Below are positions 6,303 to 13,418 of a stretch of 14,751 bases of DNA, in pieces. Below the pieces are notes generated by a model that worked only from the letters and a program-made list of their open reading frames with translations, was not told the DNA's origin and did not search any database. Numbering within the stretch: position 1 is the first letter of the stretch; each line of letters starts with the position of its first letter. Position numbers and translations under genes: made by a program. This stretch comes from an uncultured Caryophanales bacterium (GTDB lineage: Bacteria > Bacillota_I > Bacilli_A > Acholeplasmatales > Anaeroplasmataceae): positions 1 to 14,751 of the forward strand of contig CAKZZJ010000166.1 of assembly GCA_937885165.1 (NCBI GenBank), written 5' to 3'.

Positions 6303-7565
6303 TTAAATATATTCTATTGGAAGCGAATAAAGATTATCTCTTAGTTTTAATTTATAATCACTGCGACAAATAATTACGCCAATCCCTCTTTTCTTACTTA
6401 CATCTTTATCTATTACATCAAAACTAGAAGCCATTTCTTTCTTTGGGTTTGATGTTTTCTTTATTTCAATAGGATATAAAATGCCATTTTCTTCAATTAT
6501 TAAATCTATTTCATTTTCTTCGAATGTTTCAATTCCATTGTCCTTTTTCTTGATTTTATCCTTACCACGATAATAATATATTCTCTTCTTGTAATCTTTA
6601 CCTTCATTAATATATGATTTTATGATTTCATTTATTACGAATGTTTCAAAAAAAGCACCATTCATCGCTCCATTTTCTAATGTTTCTGGAGTAAGCCAAG
6701 ATGTTAAGTACGCACAAAGTCCAGTATCTCTAAAATATACTTTTGGTGTTTTTATTGCTCTAGATAAATGAGAATTATAATATGGTTCTAATAAATAAAT
6801 AATATCTGTTTTTTCTAATACTGATATCCAATTCCTAATAGTTTCTATAGAAACACCAATATCTTTTGATATACTGCTATAATCAAGCATATTACCTGTT
6901 CTTGCTGCTACTGATACCATGAATTTATAGAACATATTAAAATCTCTTACTTTAGTTGCTTCATAAACATCTCGTTCAATATATGTACTAACATATGAAG
7001 AATAGAACTCTTCCCATTCTCTTGGATTATCATCATAAAGTTCTGGATATCCTCCTCTATGAATAACTTTCCAAACATTATCATATTTTTTAATGTTAGA
7101 TTCGCGTTCTTTTAAGTATTCCAAAGTGGGAATAAAAGCTTTATTAAAAGAAATATTGTAAATTTCTCTTAATGATAATGTTCCTAGTTCTAATATTGAA
7201 ACCATTCCAGCAAGAGATTCAGAAAGACCTTTCATAAGTTCCCATTTTTGTGATCCTGAGAAAATGTAATTGCTTCTGTCATTTACATCATCAAGTATAG
7301 TTTTTGCCGCATCAATAAGTTCAGGAACTCTTTGAACTTCGTCAATAAATAATGGTCTATAAAAATTCTCTAAAAAACCCTGAGGATCTTCTTTAGCATT
7401 ATTATATAAAACAACATTTTTTAAATTGATTCTTTTAATATCAGAATATAAATGCTTAGTCATTGTTGTTTTACCAACTTGTCTTGCGCCAGTAATTGCG
7501 ACAGATTTTGAAGTTTCAAATCTTTTTTTTAGGATATTTTCAATTGCTCTATTAATATAAATCAT
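6303..7565 (-). CDS. AAA ATPase with C-terminal DUF4143 nuclease-like domain
   Basis: This is a 420-residue protein of the AAA_14/DUF4143 family, common single-gene accessory ATPases of unsettled role. The N-terminal ATPase has Walker A GARQVGKTT (26-34), Walker B PLFIDEVQRVP (71-81) and sensor-like IFSGSQ (101-106). A winged-helix-like region (YSSISKDIGVSIETIRNWISVLEKT) follows, then the DUF4143 hallmark ERDVYE and YFRDTGLCAYL. The C-terminus ends with a PD-(D/E)XK-like core, EIDLIIEENG...IEIKKT. The frame is open upstream to 7610, but I choose ATG 7565 (MIYINRAIENIL): GAGGTG lies 6 nt before it, and the consensus promoter (-10 at 7605-7600) lies inside the longer frame. It is monocistronic. 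Many genomes carry several mobile-like copies. Confidence 0.9.
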   Translation of the reverse strand: MIYINRAIENILKKRFETSKSVAITGARQVGKTTMTKHLYSDIKRINLKNVVLYNNAKEDPQGFLENFYRPLFIDEVQRVPELIDAAKTILDDVNDRSNYIFSGSQKWELMKGLSESLAGMVSILELGTLSLREIYNISFNKAFIPTLEYLKERESNIKKYDNVWKVIHRGGYPELYDDNPREWEEFYSSYVSTYIERDVYEATKVRDFNMFYKFMVSVAARTGNMLDYSSISKDIGVSIETIRNWISVLEKTDIIYLLEPYYNSHLSRAIKTPKVYFRDTGLCAYLTSWLTPETLENGAMNGAFFETFVINEIIKSYINEGKDYKKRIYYYRGKDKIKKKDNGIETFEENEIDLIIEENGILYPIEIKKTSNPKKEMASSFDVIDKDVSKKRGIGVIICRSDYKLKLRDNLYSLPIEYI

Positions 7566-7599
7566 TATAACACCTCTGACTATTTTCAATTTCAATATG

Positions 7600-7627
7600 A
7601 TTATAGTCAAAAAACATCTTTTGTCAA
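7600..7627 (-). promoter_or_regulatory. Sigma-A promoter for the AAA/DUF4143 ATPase
   Basis: On the minus strand, TTGACA (7627-7622), a 16-bp spacer and TATAAT (7605-7600), both perfect consensus. It fixes translation start at 7565, not 7610. Confidence 0.75.
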
Positions 7628-7693
7628 TACTTTTATTTAAATAACCTAAACTTTTAAAATACCATATACAATTTGATTTTTTTATAAATAAAC

Positions 7694-7720
7694 TTGACCC
7701 CCCCCACTGTATGGTATGAT
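7694..7720 (+). promoter_or_regulatory. Promoter with a (C)8 tract in its spacer, possibly phase-variable
   Basis: TTGACC (7694-7699) and TATGAT (7715-7720) are separated by only 15 bp, and eight consecutive C (7698-7705) overlap the -35 end and spacer. A run of eight C is striking in such AT-rich DNA. Gain of about two C would give the optimal 17-bp spacing, so slippage could switch or tune transcription of the lipoprotein gene downstream. The promoter elements are seen; the switching is inferred. Confidence 0.55.
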
Positions 7721-7767
7721 ATTTTTAGATATGTGTGTTGTGCACATGCCACTGGAGGCGATTATAA

Positions 7768-8200
7768 ATGAAAAAATTTGCTACAACGCTCATACTGCTG
7801 TTAACTTTTTTTAATAATTAGTTCCTGTTCGAAATCTACTTCAGGAAATATTAAAGGTAATAATGAAGTAAAAGCAAGTTCAAAATATATAGATGATATA
7901 GATTTAATATCTTATAACTTTTCTGGTAATAACATTTATTTTAAGCAAAAGGCAATATTAAGTAGATCAGTAAAAAACTTTAGTCAACTTCAAATATATG
8001 TTAAGGGTACATATCAAATAAAATTATATTTTACAAATGGGGGCTCATACAACACTACCTTAAGTAGTTCATTCATAATTAGAGGAACATCTCCAGCATC
8101 ATCACAAGTTTTTATAAATACATCATACAAAGTCGATAGTATTGCTGCAGTAAATGCAAATTATAAGATAACAAGTGTAGATGGAATAATATATTTATAA
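7768..8200 (+). pseudogene. Putative surface lipoprotein, out of frame at a (T)7 tract
   Basis: ATG 7768 has GGAGG (7754-7758) 9 nt upstream. It opens a typical signal peptide (MKKFATTLILLLTFF) but meets TAG after two Asn codons (7819-7821). Shifting by one base at the T run 7806-7812 (six T instead of seven) gives MKKFATTLILLLTFLIISSC, a textbook signal peptide with lipobox (ISSC, Cys at 7826-7828). The frame then stays open for about 125 residues to TAA 8198-8200. The mature part is Ser/Asn/Thr-rich with beta-like alternation (KSTSGNIKGNN, QIYVKGTYQIKLYFTNGG, SSSFIIRGTSPASSQVF) and has no Cys after the lipobox. No family is recognised. It is either a recently broken gene, a sequencing error in a homopolymer, or a phase-variable lipoprotein in its OFF state. 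It shares a transcript with the small gene at 8249. Confidence 0.7.
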
Positions 8201-8248
8201 AACCTATTGAAGAATGAAATATTATGCATAGAAAAGGAGGCCAAAAAT

Positions 8249-8431
8249 ATGGGGTGGGAAATATGGTTAGGAATTAGACTTGTAGCGTTTTGTGCTATTG
8301 GAATATATTATTTTTTTTAAGTTCAAAAAGAAGATAAAGGGCATTATGAAACTGAAACAAAAAAGAATGAACTTCACAAATTAATGGAAGATGGGGCATT
8401 CAACGTATGGGTTAAAAATACAACGTCTTAA
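8249..8431 (+). pseudogene. Small single-TM protein interrupted by an in-frame TAA at a (T)8 tract
   Basis: A perfect AAGGAGG (8234-8240) precedes ATG 8249. The first 23 codons encode one hydrophobic segment (WEIWLGIRLVAFCAIGIYYFF) and end at TAA 8318-8320, formed by the last T of a run of eight (8311-8318). In the same frame, coding-like hydrophilic sequence continues for 36 codons (VQKEDKGHYETETKKNELHK..., ending VWVKNTTS) to TAA 8429-8431. The natural product was probably a ~60-residue membrane peptide with a charged tail. Slippage at the run gives other C-termini: LSSKRR with seven T, or a strongly basic tail (KFKKKIKGIMK...) with nine. The 23-residue form could itself be a real membrane peptide. 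The 3' end recurs at 14698-14751. Confidence 0.55.
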
Positions 8432-8457
8432 ATCATATGTCCTCCTGTCATATAATA
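8405..8457 (+). repeat. Dispersed repeat, copy A (3' end of the small gene plus terminator arm)
   Basis: These 53 bp match 14698-14751 with two substitutions and one extra A. The repeat holds the last codons (VKNTTS-stop), the region between, and the left arm and loop of the terminator. Its first 15 bases also match 6087-6101 exactly. Confidence 0.85.
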
Positions 8458-8475
8458 ATGGCAGGAGGATTTTTA
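8441..8475 (+). terminator. Rho-independent terminator of the lipoprotein/small-protein locus
   Basis: An 11-bp stem CCTCCTGTCAT (8441-8451) / ATGGCAGGAGG (8458-8468) with one G-T pair and loop ATAATA, followed by ATTTTTATATAT. Confidence 0.85.
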
Positions 8476-8502
8476 TATATGTATCATAGTTTAGAAAAGA
8501 AA

Positions 8503-8538
8503 AAAACTATTACTCATCATTTTGATTTTCATAGTTTT
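8503..8538 (-). terminator. Weak terminator-like hairpin after the FakA-like gene
   Basis: On the minus strand, AAAACTAT / ATAGTTTT (8538-8531 with 8510-8503) with a 20-nt loop, followed by a T-rich run. The stem is AT-only and the loop is long, so support is modest. Confidence 0.35.
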
Positions 8539-8550
8539 ATTTTCAATTTA

Positions 8551-8808
8551 TTAACCTTTTAAACCTCTAGATTGTCTATCCATATCTTCAACAACGATAT
8601 CATAGATTTCGCCTAATGTACGGCAATATTCTAAGACTTTCCAAGGTTCATTAGTATGAAAGTGAATTTTGATTAAATCTTCATCACCTACAGCCAGTAA
8701 GCAATCTCCATCAAAATGCTCTCCGAAATAATCACTGATTTCATCTTCATCTAAATCGTGACCCTCAATTAATAACTGAGTGTCATATCTATATTTAATT
8801 GATTGCAT
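8551..8808 (-). CDS. Stand-alone domain related to the middle domain of fatty-acid kinase FakA (YloV)
   Basis: This 85-residue protein resembles the middle segment of FakA/YloV-type proteins (DhaL-fused fatty-acid kinases) and has no kinase or C-terminal domain. Matching landmarks are KYRYDTQLLIEG (5-16), LDEDEI (19-24), GDCLLAVGDEDLIKIHFHTNEPWKVLEYC (34-62) and LGEIYDIVVEDMDRQ (65-79). In FakA this domain binds Zn2+ through Cys and an HxH pair. Here HFH (49, 51) is kept, but the position of the Cys (YxYCT) is Asp9. It is not a recent truncation: GGGAG precedes ATG 8808, a clean promoter lies upstream, and it ends normally. It follows glpK. The role is unknown; a metal- or ligand-binding partner of a separate DhaK/DhaL or FakA protein is possible. 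Confidence 0.75.
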   Translation of the reverse strand: MQSIKYRYDTQLLIEGHDLDEDEISDYFGEHFDGDCLLAVGDEDLIKIHFHTNEPWKVLEYCRTLGEIYDIVVEDMDRQSRGLKG

Positions 8809-8833
8809 ATAACATTCTCCCTTCTCTTAAAGA

Positions 8834-8862
8834 AATATATCATATAATAATTTAAAAATCAA
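8834..8862 (-). promoter_or_regulatory. Promoter for the FakA-like gene
   Basis: On the minus strand, TTGATT (8862-8857), a 17-bp spacer and TATATT (8839-8834). It suggests separate transcription from glpK. Confidence 0.5.
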
Positions 8863-8876
8863 GATTTAAGATTTTT
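8854..8876 (-). terminator. Weak hairpin after glpK
   Basis: AAAAATC / GATTTTT (7 bp, plus-strand 8854-8860 with 8870-8876) around a 9-nt loop, just past the glpK stop. It is AT-rich with a short T run on the minus strand, and overlaps the next promoter's -35. Confidence 0.4.
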
Positions 8877-8880
8877 ATAT

Positions 8881-10374
8881 TTAATGTATCATTGATAATT
8901 TGACTGCTTGATGCCAGCCGTGAATCTTCTCAGTTCTTTTCGCATCAGACATTGTCGGAGGGAATATTCTTTCTATTTCTTTATTCTTCTTTATGTCTTC
9001 TATATCTTTCCAGTAGCCAATTTTTAAGCCCGCAAGATATGCAGCACCAAGGGCAGTAACCTCTATTACTTTTGGTCTTTTTACTTCAGCCTTTAGGATG
9101 TCAGCCTCAAACTGCATTAAGAAATTATTTTTAGATGCACCACCATCAACACATAATGTTTTAATATCTATTCCAAGGTCATTTTCCATAGCTTTTAAAA
9201 CATCATATACCTGGTATGCAATACCTTCCATTGTCGCTCTAACAATATGTTCTTTTGATGTGCCTCTTGTAATACCAACAATTATACCTCTTGCTTCAGC
9301 ATCCCAATGTGGGGCGCCAAGACCAGTAAATGCCGGAACAACATATACACCGTCTGTATCAGTTATTTTATTTGAATATTCTTCTGTTTCATTTAAGTCT
9401 CTTATAAGTCTCATTTCATCCTTAAGCCACTTAACTGCAGCACCACCGATAAATACAGAACCTTCTAATACATAATTAGGTTTTTCACCTTCACGTGATG
9501 CAGCAAGGGTAGTGATAAGGCCATGCTTGCTTCTAATTATTTCATCTCCTGTATTCATAAGCATAAAGCAGCCTGTGCCAAAAGTATTTTTGATATCACC
9601 TTTATTTACACATAGCTGACCGAATAAGGCACCTTGCTGATCGCCAACTATACCAGTAATCGGAATAGATGAACCCACAATATCAACGCTTGTATGACCA
9701 AATAGATGACTTGATGGATATACTTCAGGTAATATTGATTTAGGAATATTAAATAAGTTTAATAATTCATCATCCCATTTTAGGGTATGAATGTTAAATA
9801 ATAATGTACGTGATGCGTTAGTATAATCAGTTTTATGAACTTTTCCACCAGTTAAGTGCCAAAGTAAAAATGTATCTACAGTACCAAATAGTAATTCATT
9901 TTTTAATGCTAATTCTCTTGCTTCTTCTACATTATCAAGTATCCACTTGATTTTTGTAGCACAGAAATATGCATCAAGTCTAAGACCGGTTTTTTTATAG
10001 ATTAAATCATCTAAATCTTTATTCTGTAATAATTTTTTGCAATATTCATCTGTTCTTCTACACTGCCATACGATTGCGTTATATACTGGCTTGCCAGTTT
10101 TTTTATCCCATAAAATTGTTGTCTCTCTCTGATTAGTAATACCGATTGCCGAAATATCTTTAATTGAAACACCACTCCTAATTATTGCTGAATGTAAAGA
10201 TGCCATTTCACTTGATAATATTTCTTTAGGATCATGTTCTACCCAACCTGGTTTTGGATAAATTTGGTTAAATTCTTCCTGGGCTATTCCAACAATTTCC
10301 CCTTGATGATTAAAAACAATCGCACGTGATGATGTTGTCCCTTGATCTAAAGCTAAAATATATTTGTCTTTCAT
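8881..10374 (-). CDS. glpK: Glycerol kinase
   Basis: Glycerol kinase, 497 residues, the standard length; FGGY carbohydrate kinase family. It phosphorylates glycerol to sn-glycerol-3-phosphate with ATP. Landmarks: the phosphate-1 loop LALDQGTTSSRAIVF (7-21); GITNQRET (78-85); VWQCRRT (102-108) for glycerol contact; TVDTFLLWHLTGG; TDYTNASRTLLFN (182-194); GIVGDQQGALFGQ with catalytic Asp245; FGTGCFMLMNTG; and the C-terminal VDGGASKNNFLMQ...EVTALGAAYLAG. Firmicute enzymes activated by HPr phosphorylate a His in a YHFFG-like loop just before GDQQ; here that loop reads SVDIVGSS, so the His appears to be missing. It is the last gene of the glycerol operon, and its ribosome binding site AAGGTGA contains the stop codon of the preceding gene. 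Confidence 0.97.
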   Translation of the reverse strand: MKDKYILALDQGTTSSRAIVFNHQGEIVGIAQEEFNQIYPKPGWVEHDPKEILSSEMASLHSAIIRSGVSIKDISAIGITNQRETTILWDKKTGKPVYNAIVWQCRRTDEYCKKLLQNKDLDDLIYKKTGLRLDAYFCATKIKWILDNVEEARELALKNELLFGTVDTFLLWHLTGGKVHKTDYTNASRTLLFNIHTLKWDDELLNLFNIPKSILPEVYPSSHLFGHTSVDIVGSSIPITGIVGDQQGALFGQLCVNKGDIKNTFGTGCFMLMNTGDEIIRSKHGLITTLAASREGEKPNYVLEGSVFIGGAAVKWLKDEMRLIRDLNETEEYSNKITDTDGVYVVPAFTGLGAPHWDAEARGIIVGITRGTSKEHIVRATMEGIAYQVYDVLKAMENDLGIDIKTLCVDGGASKNNFLMQFEADILKAEVKRPKVIEVTALGAAYLAGLKIGYWKDIEDIKKNKEIERIFPPTMSDAKRTEKIHGWHQAVKLSMIH

Positions 10375-10383
10375 AATGTTCTA

Positions 10384-10734
10384 TCACCTTATGTTTTTAG
10401 TGGCTACTAAAGATACGCCTGTTCCCAAAATATCACTTATTATAACATCACCGATATTAACTGGTGCGTGTGCTTCTGTTTCCTTTAATAAATCCAATAC
10501 TTCAAATATTTTTTCTTTAGGTATGCCATCGTTAGTTTTAACAGATAATACTTCTTTTCTGTTGTCAATTCTAATAACAGATGTAACTACTCTTTTTGGA
10601 TGAAGAACTTCGTTAATACCATAAGTTTCTCCACGCTTGCAAGTGTTTCCTGTAACTTTTATATTATTAAGATCACTATCATCAACTATTAAATTACAGC
10701 CCATAGGACAATTTATACAAATAAATTCTTTCAT
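10384..10734 (-). CDS. DUF1667 small cysteine-motif protein of the glycerol-3-phosphate oxidation operon
   Basis: This 116-residue protein is of the DUF1667 type, typically found beside paired FAD oxidoreductases and glpK in Clostridia and related groups. The N-terminus carries a CxxCxxxC pattern (Cys6, Cys9, Cys13) with a fourth Cys at 32 (NTCKRG), arranged as for an Fe-S cluster or zinc. The rest (VLHPKRVVTSVIRI, DGIPKEKIFEVLDLL, VNIGDVIISDILGTGVSLVATKNI) resembles molybdopterin-oxidoreductase-like accessory segments. Its ATG shares one base with the stop of the upstream oxidoreductase (TAATG), so translation is coupled. It is probably an electron-carrier or assembly subunit of the same complex, by analogy with GlpC; this is inference from context and cysteines. 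Confidence 0.85.
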   Translation of the reverse strand: MKEFICINCPMGCNLIVDDSDLNNIKVTGNTCKRGETYGINEVLHPKRVVTSVIRIDNRKEVLSVKTNDGIPKEKIFEVLDLLKETEAHAPVNIGDVIISDILGTGVSLVATKNIR

Positions 10735-11987
10735 TATGCTATCCTCACTAGAACTTCATTTGCCATTTTTAAAGCTTTAACATCATTTTCTTTTAAATCA
10801 ATTGATTGCATTTCACCAGGAGTAAGTACTCTTTTTGGCCTAGAAATTAATACATTGCCATCAACCACAACCTCAAGTTTGACACCCTTATATACATTAC
10901 CAACTCTTAATTTTAAAGATATAGGATTATAATCTTCATTTTTAGTTAATAATTCAGGAACTACATAACGTACCTTCCCATCCGTTTTGATTTCTATTTT
11001 TTCTTTATCGTCACTCTTGGCTTTATTAATATAATTTACTGCAGCCTCTCCTGCTTTTTTAGCTTCGATAGAAACAAAATCAACTAAATCATGAACATGT
11101 AATACATTACCACATTCAAATATACCTGGAACTGATGTCATATAAGAATCATCTACTAAAGCGCCACGGGTTACTCTTGACATCGCTACATTAGCTTCTC
11201 TTGCAAGCTCATTTTCAGGGATTAAACCAACAGATAATAATAATGTATCACATTTTATTTCAAATGCTTCATCCATAATAGGATTTAATTTTTCATCTAC
11301 TTTCGCAACCACAACTGATGAAACTCTATCTTCACCTTTTATTTCAACTATCGTATGAGAAAAATATAGTGGAATATTAAAATCATTTAAACACTGAACA
11401 ATATTTCTGTTTAAGCCACTTGAATAAGGCATTAATTCAATTACAGCTTTAACTTTAGCACCTTCAAAGGTCATACGTCTTGCCATAATTAAGCCAATGT
11501 CCCCAGAACCAAGTATAACTACTTCTTTTCCAGGCATATAACCATCAATATTTACAAGTTTCTGAGCTGTACCAGCGCTATATATACCTGCACATCTAGC
11601 TCCAGCTATATTGATAGCTCCACGCGGACGTTCTCTACACCCACAGGCAAGGATGATTGCTTTTGCTTTAATTTCAAGAAGTTCGCCTTCTTTTAATGCT
11701 TTAACAACTAAATCATCACTTATATTTATTACAGTTGTATTAAGATAATAATTTATTTTTCTTTTTTCTACTTCTTCAATAAATCTATTTGCATATTCAG
11801 GACCAGTTAATTCCTCATTGAATGTATGAAGCCCAAAGCCATTGTGAATACACTGGTTTAAAATACCACCAAGTTTGTCTTCTCTTTCTAGTATTAAAAT
11901 GTCTTTTTCGTTTTTATCGTAAGCACCTACTGCCGCAGCTAAACCTGCAGGGCCACCACCTATAATAACTATATTAACGTTTTTCAT
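10734..11987 (-). CDS. FAD/NAD(P)-dependent oxidoreductase, electron-transfer subunit beside the glycerol-3-phosphate dehydrogenase
   Basis: This 417-residue two-dinucleotide-binding flavoprotein has an FAD Rossmann motif IIGGGPAGLAAAV (8-20) and an ERE acid end of the second strand (34-36), then LGGILNQCIHNGFG with Cys46. ACGCRERPRG (114-123) includes Cys115 and Cys117. The second nucleotide motif is VVILGSGDIG (156-165), and a late SVPGIFECGNVLHVHDLVD motif marks the FAD-binding end. Size and motifs match the middle subunit that accompanies the BFD-containing oxidase and DUF1667 in glycerol operons. It probably passes electrons from the G3P-oxidising subunit to NAD(P) or a quinone; the acceptor is not readable. 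It overlaps the upstream gene by four bases (ATGA) and the downstream gene by one. Confidence 0.88.
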   Translation of the reverse strand: MKNVNIVIIGGGPAGLAAAVGAYDKNEKDILILEREDKLGGILNQCIHNGFGLHTFNEELTGPEYANRFIEEVEKRKINYYLNTTVINISDDLVVKALKEGELLEIKAKAIILACGCRERPRGAINIAGARCAGIYSAGTAQKLVNIDGYMPGKEVVILGSGDIGLIMARRMTFEGAKVKAVIELMPYSSGLNRNIVQCLNDFNIPLYFSHTIVEIKGEDRVSSVVVAKVDEKLNPIMDEAFEIKCDTLLLSVGLIPENELAREANVAMSRVTRGALVDDSYMTSVPGIFECGNVLHVHDLVDFVSIEAKKAGEAAVNYINKAKSDDKEKIEIKTDGKVRYVVPELLTKNEDYNPISLKLRVGNVYKGVKLEVVVDGNVLISRPKRVLTPGEMQSIDLKENDVKALKMANEVLVRIA

Positions 11988-13414
11988 TCTTTAATACCTC
12001 TTAAAACTATTTTAGAATCATGTCCAGATTTAGTTACATCCTTAATATCTATATTTAATTCTTCTGCTAATATTGACATAATCTTTGGTGTACAAAAGCC
12101 CATCTGACATCTTCCCATGCCGGCTCTAGTCCTTCTTTTTACGCCATCTAAATCACGGGCTCCTCTTCTTATAGCCTCTCTTATTTCAGCTTCACTGACT
12201 CTTTCACATCTGCAAATTATGTGACCATAATTTTTATCAAGCTTTAATGCTTCTTTTATTTCTTCATCAGTCATAGCTGTTATTCTTTTTATTGCTTTTC
12301 TATGAGGATTATAATTTTTATTTTCTTTTAAATTTAATTTTTTCTTAACTTCTTCTGCTACATATGCGGCAATAGCAGGAGATGATGCAAGTCCTGGAGA
12401 TTCAATACCGATAAGATTGTATAAATTATCAACATCATTTGACCAAGATATAGTAAAATCATTTTTATCTTCATGAGCCCTAAGTCCGCTGAACTGCGTA
12501 ATAATTCCACCTCTTGGCAGATTGTTGATGGTTAAACTTCCTTTATCCCATGCTTCCTTTAAACCAAAATATGAAGTTGATTTATCTTCTTTATCTTCCT
12601 GATCTTTAGCTGTAGGGCCAACTAAGATATTACCATGGCATGTTTTAGCAACTAAAATACCTTTACCCATTTTTGTCGGAAGCTGGAATAGTGTCTTATT
12701 TGTAATATTTTCAAATTCATGATCAAGTAAAACATATTCTCCTCTTCTTGGAGTAATATGATATTCTTCATCAGATAACATATTATTAATTGTATCTGAA
12801 TATAAGCCAGCCGCGTTAATCAATATTTTGGCTTCAAACGTGTTATCATCTGTTTTAACAACAAATTTTTCATTTTCTTTTTTAACATCTTTTACACACT
12901 CATTGAATTTAAATTCTACACCATTAGCCTTGGCATTTTCAAACATTGCTATACACATCTCGTATGGACTTACTATTCCTGATTTTTTTGCATATAACCC
13001 ACATTTGACATCTTTAGTAATATTAGGTTCAATCTTTCTTATTTCATCGCCATCTAATATTTCAAGTTCATCTTCATCAAGACCATTATTGATTCCTCTT
13101 TGTTTTAATTCTTTTAATGTAGAAAGACCTTCTTCAGTAAAAGATAAAACAAACGCTCCATTTTCTTCATAAGGAAATTCTAATTCTTCACTTAGGTCTT
13201 TAAACATTTTGGCACCTCTTACATTAAAATATGCCTTGTTTGTTCCTTCGTGTGCATCAAAGCCTGCATGAACAATACCAGAATTAGCTTTTGTTGTTCC
13301 ACAGGAAACATCATTTTCTTTTTCTAAAACTAAAACCTTAGCTTCATACTTGCTTAAGAATCTAGCAACACTAGAACCAATAATGCCAGATCCTATAATA
13401 ATAACATCATACAT
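11984..13414 (-). CDS. GlpA-like glycerol-3-phosphate dehydrogenase with C-terminal [2Fe-2S]-type domain
   Basis: This 476-residue DAO-family flavoprotein most probably oxidises sn-glycerol-3-phosphate to dihydroxyacetone phosphate. The N-terminus has the FAD motif VIIIGSGIIGSSVA (4-17), then CGTTKANSGIVHAGFDA (38-54), typical of GlpA/LhgO-like enzymes. FEAKILINAAGLYSD and TPRRGEYVLLD follow, and GIESPGLASSPAIAAYVAE lies near the end of the FAD domain. The C-terminal ~75 residues form a BFD-like Fe-S domain with Cys401, Cys403, Cys436 and Cys441 (CRC...CQMGFC), as in anaerobic GlpA, whereas aerobic GlpD/GlpO oxidases lack it. GGTGGAG upstream of ATG 13414 lies inside the last codons of the rlmI-like gene. 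L-2-hydroxyglutarate oxidase is the main alternative, made unlikely by the neighbouring glpK. Confidence 0.88.
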   Translation of the reverse strand: MYDVIIIGSGIIGSSVARFLSKYEAKVLVLEKENDVSCGTTKANSGIVHAGFDAHEGTNKAYFNVRGAKMFKDLSEELEFPYEENGAFVLSFTEEGLSTLKELKQRGINNGLDEDELEILDGDEIRKIEPNITKDVKCGLYAKKSGIVSPYEMCIAMFENAKANGVEFKFNECVKDVKKENEKFVVKTDDNTFEAKILINAAGLYSDTINNMLSDEEYHITPRRGEYVLLDHEFENITNKTLFQLPTKMGKGILVAKTCHGNILVGPTAKDQEDKEDKSTSYFGLKEAWDKGSLTINNLPRGGIITQFSGLRAHEDKNDFTISWSNDVDNLYNLIGIESPGLASSPAIAAYVAEEVKKKLNLKENKNYNPHRKAIKRITAMTDEEIKEALKLDKNYGHIICRCERVSEAEIREAIRRGARDLDGVKRRTRAGMGRCQMGFCTPKIMSILAEELNIDIKDVTKSGHDSKIVLRGIKE

Positions 13415-13418
13415 AATT

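Noticed and set aside
7566..7610. Upstream extension of the AAA/DUF4143 protein (15 extra residues)
   Set aside because: The extension contains the consensus -10 and transcript start of the gene; ATG 7565 has the ribosome binding site and the normal family N-terminus.
9098..9475. Long plus-strand open frame inside glpK
   Set aside because: It is a shadow of the strongly conserved glycerol kinase frame and has no ribosome binding site or family resemblance. The similar antisense frames at 3646-3933, 5780-5980, 10364-10603, 12828-13172 and 13786-13980 were rejected on the same grounds.
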